This document shows, piece by piece, positions 52,295 to 59,297 of a DNA stretch of 64,000 bases. Origin of the DNA: Pseudogemmobacter hezensis (GTDB taxonomy: Bacteria; Pseudomonadota; Alphaproteobacteria; Rhodobacterales; Rhodobacteraceae); contig NZ_JABJXT010000020.1 in NCBI RefSeq assembly GCF_013155295.1, forward strand, positions 1 to 64,000, in the 5' to 3' direction. Each line of letters opens with the position of its first letter. The first letter of the stretch is position 1. Position numbers and translations under genes: made by a program. Under the pieces are notes generated by a model. The model did no database searches, was not told the origin of the DNA, and saw only the letters and a list, made by a program, of their open reading frames with translations.

Positions 52295-52371
52295 GTTCAG
52301 TCTCCCTGTTTTATTCTCGTTAAGATTGAAGAAAGATTATTGATCTTCTTAAGTCAATAAGCGAATTTACT

Positions 52372-52388
52372 GTATCAACAGGTGATAC
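52372..52388. promoter_or_regulatory. Palindromic operator candidate for the IclR regulator
   Basis: GTATCA (52372-52377), ACAGG, TGATAC (52383-52388): a perfect 6-5-6 dyad eight bases before the IclR start, in the 102-bp AT-rich region shared with the nine-gene operon. Length and place fit IclR autoregulation. Confidence 0.55.
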
Positions 52389-52396
52389 TTTTACAG

Positions 52397-53230
52397 ATGA
52401 CAAGCGATTCAGGCCCTGGCGCCAAAGCCAGCACCTCCACAAACAGCACTGACGCCGCACCGATGCGTGCTGTCGAGCGGGTCGCTGCGATATTGCGAAC
52501 ATTTACCCAAAGAGAACCGATGCTTAGCCTGACCGAGGTCGCCTCGCGCGCGGGCCTTGATAAGAACACCACGCGGCGGATGCTGCTGGCGCTGTGTCAG
52601 ACCGGGCTGGTGCAGCGTTTCGAGGATGACGGCCGCTATGGGCTGGATATCGGAATGCTTAAATTTCAGCCGGCCGTGCGCGGTCCGCGACCGATTCGTG
52701 AAATCGCAGCCCCGTTTTTGCAGGGCCTGGCCGAGCGCACGAAGATGACCTCTTTCTTCTGGCTGACCGATCCAGAGGGCGCAATCTGTATCGAGCGGGT
52801 GCGCGCCTCGGATGTGTTTCTGGATGTGCCCTGGTCGACGCCAGGAACTGTGGTGCCCCTGAACATGGCCGCCGGGCCGCGCGTGATCCTGGCGCATCTG
52901 CAAGAAGCGGATCGCGCCGCCTGGCTTTCGCAGCCGCAACCGCAATTCACCCAGTTTTCGCAGACTGACCCGATCCGGCTGGCAGAAGAGGCCCGGCTGA
53001 TCCGGGACCGCGGCTATGAGCTGGCCTTCAACGACTATTACGTCGGCATGGCGGGGCTGGGTGTGCCGGTGCTGAACCGGGGCGGCATTTTTGTCGGCGC
53101 GATTTCGGTCACCAGCGGCAGCAGTGATTTCGACCCGCCAGAGCGCCTGCAGGCCACGCTGACCGCGCTGCGCGAAACCGCCAGCGCGATCGGCTTGCGG
53201 CTTGGTCCGGGGCTGGCGACAACCGGCTAG
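52397..53230 (+). CDS. IclR-family transcriptional regulator
   Basis: A 277-residue regulator: helix-turn-helix MRAVERVAAILRTFTQREPMLSLTEVASRAGLDKNTTRRMLLALCQTG and C-terminal effector domain (IREIAAPFLQGLAERTKMTSFFWLTDPEGAICIERV..., NDYYVGMAGLGVPVLNRGGIFVGAISVT). I use ATG 52397; a GTG at 52382 is in frame but lies inside the palindrome. It is divergent from the nine-gene deacylase/importer operon, its most likely target, and ends nine bases from the convergent gamma-glutamyltransferase gene. Confidence 0.92.
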   Translation: MTSDSGPGAKASTSTNSTDAAPMRAVERVAAILRTFTQREPMLSLTEVASRAGLDKNTTRRMLLALCQTGLVQRFEDDGRYGLDIGMLKFQPAVRGPRPIREIAAPFLQGLAERTKMTSFFWLTDPEGAICIERVRASDVFLDVPWSTPGTVVPLNMAAGPRVILAHLQEADRAAWLSQPQPQFTQFSQTDPIRLAEEARLIRDRGYELAFNDYYVGMAGLGVPVLNRGGIFVGAISVTSGSSDFDPPERLQATLTALRETASAIGLRLGPGLATTG

Positions 53231-53239
53231 GCGCATCGC

Positions 53240-54922
53240 TCAGCGCCCCGCGGGGCTGTCTGGCCAAAAGCGGGTGCCCGCCCGCGCCAGCCCGCCGCCC
53301 ATGCCAAGGGCCACACCATCCGCGCGCCAGCAGGCCGCGCCCTCCATCCCGTCCGCGTCAAAGCGGATCGCACACATGCCGCCGCCGACATGCGGCAGGC
53401 GCAGGGTTTGCCAGCCTTTCGCCTGCAGCGCGGCCTCGGTTTCGGCGGGGAAACCCTCTTCCAGCTCCAGCACATCGCCCTGGGTCCAGAGGCGGGGCGC
53501 CTCGACCGCTTCCTGCAGACTCATGCCATATTCCAGCAGGTTCAAAAGCGCCTGCATCACCGAGCCGAAAATCCGCAATCCCCCCGGCAGGCCAATGGCA
53601 TAGCGCGGCTTGCCGTCTTGCAGCACAATGGTCGGGGCCATTGAGGTCGTCACCCGTTTTCCGGGCGCGATGGAATTGGCGCGGCCTGGAACGGGATCGA
53701 ACAAAGCCATGTAATTGTTCGGAATAATCCCGGTTCCGGGGATGATCATCCGCGCCCCGAACAGCGCATTGATGGTCTGGGTGGTCGAGACGATATTCCC
53801 GAAGCGATCCGCCGTTGAGACATGGGTGGTATGCGCTTCAGCTGCCCCGGCGCTTACGCCCGCGACCCAGGCCCGGGTCTTGCCCTGGTCGATCAGCGCC
53901 CGCCGTTCCGACGCATATTCCCCCGAGATCAGCCGCGCCACCGGCACATCGACAAAGGCCGGATCTGCGGTCGAAACGGCGCGATCTGCAAAGGCGATCT
54001 TCAGCGCCTCGGCGGTCAGATGGGCGGCGTCGGGGCTGCCAAACCCCATCTGCGCGAGGTCATATCCCGAGAGGATGTTCAGCATCTGGATAACATGCAC
54101 CCCCCCGGCCGAGGGCGGCGGCGGGCCGATAATCTCATGCCCGCGGAACTGGCCGCGCAGGGGTTCGCGGGTGATGGTTTCGACCGCCGCCAGATCACCC
54201 TGATCCATGACCGAGCCCGCTGCCTTCAGCGCCGTGATGATCTTCGCGCCAAGCGCCCCGTGGTAAAGGGCATCCGGCCCCTGCGCCGCGATCTCTTCCA
54301 GGGTTGCCGCGTAATCGGCCATCACCAGCCGCTCGCCCGCCTGCAAGGCCGCCCCGTCACGGGTCAGCACCGTACGCGCGGCAGGATCGGCGTTAAGGTC
54401 GGGCAGCGCCTCAGCCAGACAGGCGGCCAGATAGGGCGTGACGGTGAAACCGCGTTTCGCGTGGCGGATTGCAGGCTCCATCACATCGGCCAGCGCCATA
54501 GTGCCAAAGCGCTTCAGCGCATCGCACCAGCCGCGCAGCGTGCCGGGCGTGGCAACGGCCGTTGCGCCATGGGTATTGGCGCGACCCTCGGTTTCATAGC
54601 CAAGGCCCGTCGGGCGATAGAGGTCGGGCCGCGCCCCAAGCGGTGCCCGGCTTTGCCCGTCCAGCACGACATGGGTGCCATCCGCCATGCGGATATTGGC
54701 CATGCCGCCGCCGAAAATGCCGACCATCATCGGCTCGACCACGGTCAGGGTGAAAAGCGTCGCAATCGCCGCGTCAATCGCATTGCCGCCCGCCGCCAGC
54801 ATCTCTGCCCCCGCCGCCGAGGCCAGCGGATGGTTTGAGACCACCATCCCCCCCGCCGCCCGCGCCGGTTGCTTTTCACAGTCAAACGGGGCCTGAGCCC
54901 GCACGCGCCAGCCGTCGGTCAT
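53240..54922 (-). CDS. Gamma-glutamyltransferase family protein
   Basis: A 560-residue Ntn-hydrolase precursor that should self-cleave at T365, the first Thr of TTHVSTADRFGNIVSTTQTIN, to give large and small subunits. Other family landmarks are GGNAIDAAIATLFTLTVVEP (about residues 45-64), GIFGGGM (68-74), GPPPPSAGGVHVIQML (266-281) and TTSMAPTIV. No signal peptide is visible, unlike the periplasmic glutathione-cleaving enzymes, so this one probably acts in the cytoplasm. It overlaps the PLP-enzyme gene by four bases. The likely role is removal of a gamma-glutamyl (or related acyl) group from an intermediate. Family members also act on cephalosporin side chains and other amides. Confidence 0.92.
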   Translation of the reverse strand: MTDGWRVRAQAPFDCEKQPARAAGGMVVSNHPLASAAGAEMLAAGGNAIDAAIATLFTLTVVEPMMVGIFGGGMANIRMADGTHVVLDGQSRAPLGARPDLYRPTGLGYETEGRANTHGATAVATPGTLRGWCDALKRFGTMALADVMEPAIRHAKRGFTVTPYLAACLAEALPDLNADPAARTVLTRDGAALQAGERLVMADYAATLEEIAAQGPDALYHGALGAKIITALKAAGSVMDQGDLAAVETITREPLRGQFRGHEIIGPPPPSAGGVHVIQMLNILSGYDLAQMGFGSPDAAHLTAEALKIAFADRAVSTADPAFVDVPVARLISGEYASERRALIDQGKTRAWVAGVSAGAAEAHTTHVSTADRFGNIVSTTQTINALFGARMIIPGTGIIPNNYMALFDPVPGRANSIAPGKRVTTSMAPTIVLQDGKPRYAIGLPGGLRIFGSVMQALLNLLEYGMSLQEAVEAPRLWTQGDVLELEEGFPAETEAALQAKGWQTLRLPHVGGGMCAIRFDADGMEGAACWRADGVALGMGGGLARAGTRFWPDSPAGR

Positions 54923-56238
54923 TGCGCAATCCCTTCAAGAACAGTGCCGAGCGTATCGGCGAAAAGGTCGATCTCAGCCTCAGTTACGATCAGCGGCGGG
55001 CGAATTTTCAGCACGTTGTGATCGCGTCCGCAGGAGCTGATCAGCACCCCCGCCTGGCGCATATCATTGACGATCCGGGCGGTGGCGGCGCGATCGGGCT
55101 GGCCGTCGCGGCAGATCCCGGCGCCGATCATCAGGCCCGCGCCGCGCAGGTCTGCCAGCAGCGGATAGCGCGCTGAGAGATCCTGAAGCCGCACCATCAT
55201 CCGCGCCCCCATCTTTTGCGCGTTGTCCTGGAGATTTTCATCCGCGATCACATTCAGCACCGCCAGCGCCGCCGCGCAGGACACGGAATTTCCGCCGAAG
55301 GTGTTGAAATAACGGGCGTTCCTGCCGAAGTCAGCGACCACTTCGGGGCGAATGGCGATGCCCGCGACCGGATGGCCATTGCCCATGGGTTTGCCCATGC
55401 TGACGATATCGGGCACCACGCCATGGCGCTGAAAGCCCCAGAAACACTCGCCCGTGCGGGCAAATCCGGGCTGCACCTCATCGGCGACAAAGATCCCGCC
55501 CGCCTCATGGATCGCCTGGACGGCGGGGGCGAGGAAGCCCGCAGGCCCCGCCCGCACCCCGTCTGAGGTGAACATCGTGTCAACGATCAGCATGGCGGGC
55601 CGGATGCCGTGACGGCGGAGCCGCGCGATTGCCGCCCGAACCGCATTGCCAAAGCCCTCGGGGCCTTCAGCGCCGGGATCGCCGGGCGCGGGCACCAGGG
55701 CGACATGCGGCCCCAGATCCACCGAAGGCCCCAGCGAGGGCGAATATTGCGCCACCGTGCCGGTGATGCCGTGATAGGCGGTCTCGGTTACGATGATGCC
55801 GGTGCCGCCGGTATAGGCGCAGGCGATCCGGGTGGCGAGATCATTGGCCTCGCTGCCGGTGCAGGTCAGCATCATATGGCCCAGCTCGGACGGCATGGTC
55901 GCCAGCAGCTTTTCCGCCAGACGCAGGATACCGTCCTGAATATAGCGGGTATTTGTCGCCAGCGTCGCGGCCTGGGTGGCGATGGCCTCAACCACGCGCG
56001 GGTGGCAATGGCCCAGCGAGGTGACGTTGTTATAGGCATCCAGATAGCGCCGCCCGTCGGCTGCGATCAGCCAGGCGCCTTCGCCCTTCACGAAATGCAG
56101 CGGCTCCTGATACATCAGACGGTAAGCCGGGCCGAGCAGACCTTCCCGCTTTCCGATCATATGTTCGGTTTCTGCGGGCAGCGGTGCTGCGCCACGGATC
56201 CAGGCATTGGCCATCGCGGTGTCAGCGGTGCTCATCAT
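54919..56238 (-). CDS. Class III PLP enzyme, AGXT2L-like (candidate amino-alcohol phosphate phospho-lyase)
   Basis: A 439-residue class III aminotransferase-fold protein. Pocket motifs are RYLDAYNNVTSLGHCHPRVVEAI (about 65-87), TCTGSEANDLATRIA, YHGITG, VADEVQPGFARTGECFWGFQ and the PLP lysine in SMGKPMGNGHPVAG. The NNV...GHCHP segment and KPMGNGHP are typical of the AGXT2L branch, whose characterised members are phospho-lyases acting on phosphoethanolamine and phosphohydroxylysine rather than transaminases. Its neighbour on the 5' side is a hydroxylysine-kinase-like enzyme that would make the phosphorylated substrate. The junctions overlap on both sides. Ordinary transaminase activity remains possible. 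Confidence 0.85.
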   Translation of the reverse strand: MMSTADTAMANAWIRGAAPLPAETEHMIGKREGLLGPAYRLMYQEPLHFVKGEGAWLIAADGRRYLDAYNNVTSLGHCHPRVVEAIATQAATLATNTRYIQDGILRLAEKLLATMPSELGHMMLTCTGSEANDLATRIACAYTGGTGIIVTETAYHGITGTVAQYSPSLGPSVDLGPHVALVPAPGDPGAEGPEGFGNAVRAAIARLRRHGIRPAMLIVDTMFTSDGVRAGPAGFLAPAVQAIHEAGGIFVADEVQPGFARTGECFWGFQRHGVVPDIVSMGKPMGNGHPVAGIAIRPEVVADFGRNARYFNTFGGNSVSCAAALAVLNVIADENLQDNAQKMGARMMVRLQDLSARYPLLADLRGAGLMIGAGICRDGQPDRAATARIVNDMRQAGVLISSCGRDHNVLKIRPPLIVTEAEIDLFADTLGTVLEGIAQ

Positions 56239-57302
56239 GCGGTCCTTTCAGCGGTATGGGTGACGGAACGGATCCAGGCGGCGTTTTCCGCTGCCGGGCG
56301 GTTGCGCAGCACCGCCAGTGCCGCGCGGGCGGGCTGGTTGTTGCGCAGGATATAGGGGGCGTTTTCGGGGTAGCGATGCGCCCGGTAGAAGGTGATCAGC
56401 AGGGTCAGCGCAAGGCGTGCCTCGATCAGAAGCGGCAGAAGGTCGATCTCGGCTTCAGTCAGCGGCAAGGCCTGGGTCCAGACGGCGATAAACTCACCCG
56501 CCGCCTGGCAATCGCCGGTCGTGCCGAATTGGTAAGAGGCCGCAACCGCCAGATCATTGACCATCGGCGCGGTGACGATATCGCCGAAGTCGATGATGCC
56601 GGTGATCTGATCGGGTGCTGCCGGATTGACCAGAACATTGTGGAAATTCAGGTCATTATAGATCACCTGACGCCGCATCCCCGCCATTGCGGGCTTTGCG
56701 ATCTGCGCGAAATCCTGCAAGACGGCTGCGACGCGGGCGCGGTTGTCCTCGCCCTCGATATCGCCGATCAGCCCGGCGCAGCGGTCGATATTGCTGCTGT
56801 CCCATTGCAGCCAGAGATGCTGGCCGGGATGGCTGAAGCCCTGAAAGGCGCGGGTCAGCCGGGCGTGGCAAAGCGCCAGATTGCGCCGCTGCAGGGCAGA
56901 TGACGGGGCATGCACCAGCGGCTGGCCCTCAACCCAGCTGAACACCCGCATCGCAGAGGTCCGGCCATCAGACAGCGGCACCGGGCGGATGAATTCCCCC
57001 GACAGGCTTTGCCGGACATGCGGCAGCGGCAGGCCTGGATCCATCGCCAGCGCATGGCGCAGCGCCTGGGTCTGGAAGTCGGTCACCACCGGCTCTTCGG
57101 TAGGATTGGCCAGTTTCATCACCCATTTCTGCCCGGCCTCATCGGTCAGACGCAGGTTCTGGTCGCGCTCGGATGTCAGGGGCGAAACCGCGCTGACGGA
57201 AAGGCCGAAATGGCGGCGGGCAAGCTCTGCCGCCTCGGTGTCGCTCACCGCCGGGGGCGGCGCATTGAGGGTCTCACCAGCGGAAGAGGCGTCGGGATTC
57301 AC
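56235..57302 (-). CDS. Aminoglycoside-phosphotransferase-fold kinase, hydroxylysine/amino-alcohol kinase-like
   Basis: A 355-residue kinase-like protein. SERDQNLRLTDEAGQKWVMKLAN carries the ATP-binding lysine (about residues 43-65). The catalytic loop is VIYNDLNFHNVLVNP and the metal-binding aspartate is in IIDFGDIVTAPMVNDLAVA. The DQN and DLNxHN patterns match hydroxylysine kinase (HYKK) relatives more than antibiotic kinases. It is first gene of the operon and overlaps the phospho-lyase-like gene by four bases. The probable reaction is ATP-dependent O-phosphorylation of an amino alcohol, to be eliminated by the next enzyme. The substrate is inference. Confidence 0.83.
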   Translation of the reverse strand: MNPDASSAGETLNAPPPAVSDTEAAELARRHFGLSVSAVSPLTSERDQNLRLTDEAGQKWVMKLANPTEEPVVTDFQTQALRHALAMDPGLPLPHVRQSLSGEFIRPVPLSDGRTSAMRVFSWVEGQPLVHAPSSALQRRNLALCHARLTRAFQGFSHPGQHLWLQWDSSNIDRCAGLIGDIEGEDNRARVAAVLQDFAQIAKPAMAGMRRQVIYNDLNFHNVLVNPAAPDQITGIIDFGDIVTAPMVNDLAVAASYQFGTTGDCQAAGEFIAVWTQALPLTEAEIDLLPLLIEARLALTLLITFYRAHRYPENAPYILRNNQPARAALAVLRNRPAAENAAWIRSVTHTAERTA

Positions 57303-57397
57303 GTCTGGATCTCCATCGTGCTGAAAAAGGAAAGGCTTGTCTTATCGGGCGTTAGCAGGCATTTTTTCTGCGAAAACCCGGTGCCGCCCCGCCCGGC

Positions 57398-57414
57398 TTG
57401 CCCAGATCCGGCAA
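57398..57414. promoter_or_regulatory. Inverted repeat, candidate GntR site
   Basis: TTGCC (57398-57402), 7 bases, GGCAA (57410-57414), 22 bases upstream of the GntR start in the 134-bp divergent region. GntR/FadR-type sites are dyads of similar size. Confidence 0.35.
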
Positions 57415-57436
57415 ATACAGGCAGAGACAGACCCCG

Positions 57437-58108
57437 ATGGACCAACGCCTCGAATACAAAGCGCTGAACGACCAGGCCTATGATGCGATCAAGCAGGGCC
57501 TGATCTCGGGACGCTTTGCGCCGCGTCAGGTTCTGGTGCTGCGCAACCTGGCCGAGACCTATGGCATCTCGACCACCCCGGTGCGCGAGGCCCTGCAGCG
57601 CCTGGTCGGCGAGGGGCTTCTGGTCATGCAGCCGAACCGCTCGATCGCGGTGCCAGACTGGGATGTCGCCAAATTCACCGAGCTGTTTCGCATCCGCTGC
57701 GAGCTGGAGGGCCTGGCGGCCGAGCTGGCGGTTGCCCATATCACCAAAGACGCGCTGCGCGAGCTGACGGCGCTGGCGGGCCAGATCGACGCAACCCTGA
57801 CCGAGGGGCGGCTGAAGGAATATGTCGCGCTGAACCAGCGCTTTCATTTCACCATCTATCGCGCCGCCCATTCCCCGCGGCTCTTGCGGATCATCGAGAA
57901 CCTCTGGGGCGAGGTCGGCGTCTATATGAACGAGCTTTTCGCCTCGGGGCGCTATGTAGCGGTGGCCAATGACGCGCATCGGATGCTTCTTGCGGGTCTC
58001 GCCAGCGGCGACGCGGCCGCGACGCGGGCCGCGATGGTGCACGACATCTCTGTCGCCGCCGAGGCTATGCTGCCCCGTATTTCCGAGCTTGCAGGTCACA
58101 GCGTCTGA
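57437..58108 (+). CDS. GntR-family regulator, FadR (FCD) subfamily
   Basis: A 223-residue regulator with an N-terminal winged helix (YDAIKQGLISGRFAPRQVLVLRNLAETYGISTTPVREALQRLVGEGLLVMQPNRSIAV) and a C-terminal all-helical FCD domain (FRIRCELEGLAAELAV; LNQRFHFTIYRAAHSPRLLRIIENLW; DAHRMLLAGLASGDAAATRAAMVHDI), whose histidines bind a metal and an organic acid in characterised proteins. I start at ATG 57437; the frame opens at 57398. It is divergent from the kinase/phospho-lyase/gamma-glutamyltransferase operon, its most likely target. Confidence 0.92.
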   Translation: MDQRLEYKALNDQAYDAIKQGLISGRFAPRQVLVLRNLAETYGISTTPVREALQRLVGEGLLVMQPNRSIAVPDWDVAKFTELFRIRCELEGLAAELAVAHITKDALRELTALAGQIDATLTEGRLKEYVALNQRFHFTIYRAAHSPRLLRIIENLWGEVGVYMNELFASGRYVAVANDAHRMLLAGLASGDAAATRAAMVHDISVAAEAMLPRISELAGHSV

Positions 58109-58197
58109 ACCTTCCCGAGGCAAAGCCACAGCGCCGCCGGGCAGGTCTGGGGCCAGGCAGGGATTAAGGATGGGGCATCATCTTGCAGGTGCAATTT

Positions 58198-58214
58198 TGT
58201 GATATCATGTCACA
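58198..58214. promoter_or_regulatory. TGTGA-N7-TCACA inverted repeat
   Basis: A perfect 5-7-5 dyad between the GntR and LuxR genes. The half-sites are those of CRP-family boxes, but CRP uses a 6-base spacer; the protein that binds here is unknown. Confidence 0.35.
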
Positions 58215-58292
58215 CATATCATATCCGCCTGTCAACCAGGACCAGGTCAGTGCCGCCCCGCGATTGCAGAGTGCCCGCCGGATGCCGTGATT

Positions 58293-58306
58293 TTGATCAG
58301 GATCAA
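58293..58306. promoter_or_regulatory. FNR/FnrL/Dnr-type binding box
   Basis: TTGATCAGGATCAA is a perfect TTGAT-N4-ATCAA dyad, the consensus for the oxygen- and NO-responsive FNR/Dnr branch of the CRP family. Its centre is about 160 bases before the LuxR start. If it activates as a class II site, transcription would begin near 58341. Confidence 0.7.
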
Positions 58307-58459
58307 TAATGATATGCGCCCTATTGCGATAACCACTGCAAGTTGTATTAACCAACCTTAACAAAAACGAAGCATCACCTTGCGCGGTGCCGCCAACAGG
58401 CGCCGCATCAAACGGGCAAAATGCCGAAAGGCCGGTGACTTTCACCGGGGGCAGACTGA

Positions 58460-59257
58460 ATGACCAGGCTGATAAGCATAGACAAGGCCAACGCCCTGCG
58501 CGTTAGCCCGCCTCTGGGCAAAGCAGTCGGCAATGCCATTGCCGGGCTGGCAGATGTGGCAGCGCTGGTGGGCAGGATTGCGTCGGCGCGGCACCATGGC
58601 GAGATCACCTCAGCCCTGATGCAGGCAACCCAATGCCTGGGCTTCGAGGTTTTCAACCTCAGCCTGTCAAAGGCATCCCCGCACGAACTGATGCAGGCTC
58701 CGACCTACTCCAATTTCGACGCCACCAGGCTGAGGCGCTATAATGACGACAACTGGGCGGCACGTGACCCCCTGCTGCAGCTTGCCGCCGAGCGGGCCGC
58801 GCCTTTGCTGTGGTCGACAGATCGCTGGTCGGGCAGGGCGGCCCCGGCTTTCCTGGCGTTTCTGCGATCCGAAGGCGTGACCGCAGGGCTGACCGTGCCC
58901 CTGCCAGAGGCCGATGGGAAACACAGCGCCCTGTTCATGGCCTCGCGCTCAGCGCGGGATCACAACCCCGAGGCCGTGCTGCCAGCTGCGGAAATCCTGG
59001 CCCAGACCGCACGGCTGCGCAGCGCGGCCCTTGGCCCGGACGAGGCCGCAGCTCCCCCGGCGATCCGGGGGCTAAAGCTGCTTAGCAGCCGCCAGCGCGA
59101 AATCCTCGACTGGATGCGGATGGGCAAGACCAATGCCGAAATCGCCATCATCTTACAGCTGACAAAGCGCGGGGTGGATTACCACGTGCGCGAAATCCTG
59201 GCGAAACTGGATGTCAGCTCGCGCACCGAGGCGGCGGCGCTTCATATCGGCCCCTGA
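58460..59257 (+). CDS. LuxR-family regulator with autoinducer-binding domain (LuxR solo)
   Basis: A 265-residue quorum-sensing-type regulator. The N-terminal autoinducer domain spans about residues 45-185, with Y94, D103 (in RDPLL) and W118 (in LLWS) aligning with TraR Tyr61, Asp70 and Trp85. The position of TraR Trp57 appears to be R90. The C-terminal LuxR helix-turn-helix is LLSSRQREILDWMRMGKTNAEIAIILQLTKRGVDYHVREILAKLDVSSRTEA (about 208-258). No luxI-type synthase is in the window, so it may sense a foreign or altered signal. A perfect FNR box lies in its upstream region. It is convergent with the type I secretion operon. Confidence 0.9.
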   Translation: MTRLISIDKANALRVSPPLGKAVGNAIAGLADVAALVGRIASARHHGEITSALMQATQCLGFEVFNLSLSKASPHELMQAPTYSNFDATRLRRYNDDNWAARDPLLQLAAERAAPLLWSTDRWSGRAAPAFLAFLRSEGVTAGLTVPLPEADGKHSALFMASRSARDHNPEAVLPAAEILAQTARLRSAALGPDEAAAPPAIRGLKLLSSRQREILDWMRMGKTNAEIAIILQLTKRGVDYHVREILAKLDVSSRTEAAALHIGP

Positions 59258-59297
59258 GCCGGGCCGCCTGCCAGGCGCGTGCTTCGCCGGCGCAGGC

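Larger units (their letters stand above)
58109..58459. other. 351-bp regulatory region before the LuxR gene
   Basis: No coding capacity that I can support on either strand. It is AT-richer than its surroundings from about 58190 to 58370. It contains TGTGA-N7-TCACA (58198-58214), a perfect FNR-type box (58293-58306), and possible -10 elements downstream of it (GCGATAAC near 58326-58333). It most likely holds the luxR promoter. Confidence 0.6.
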
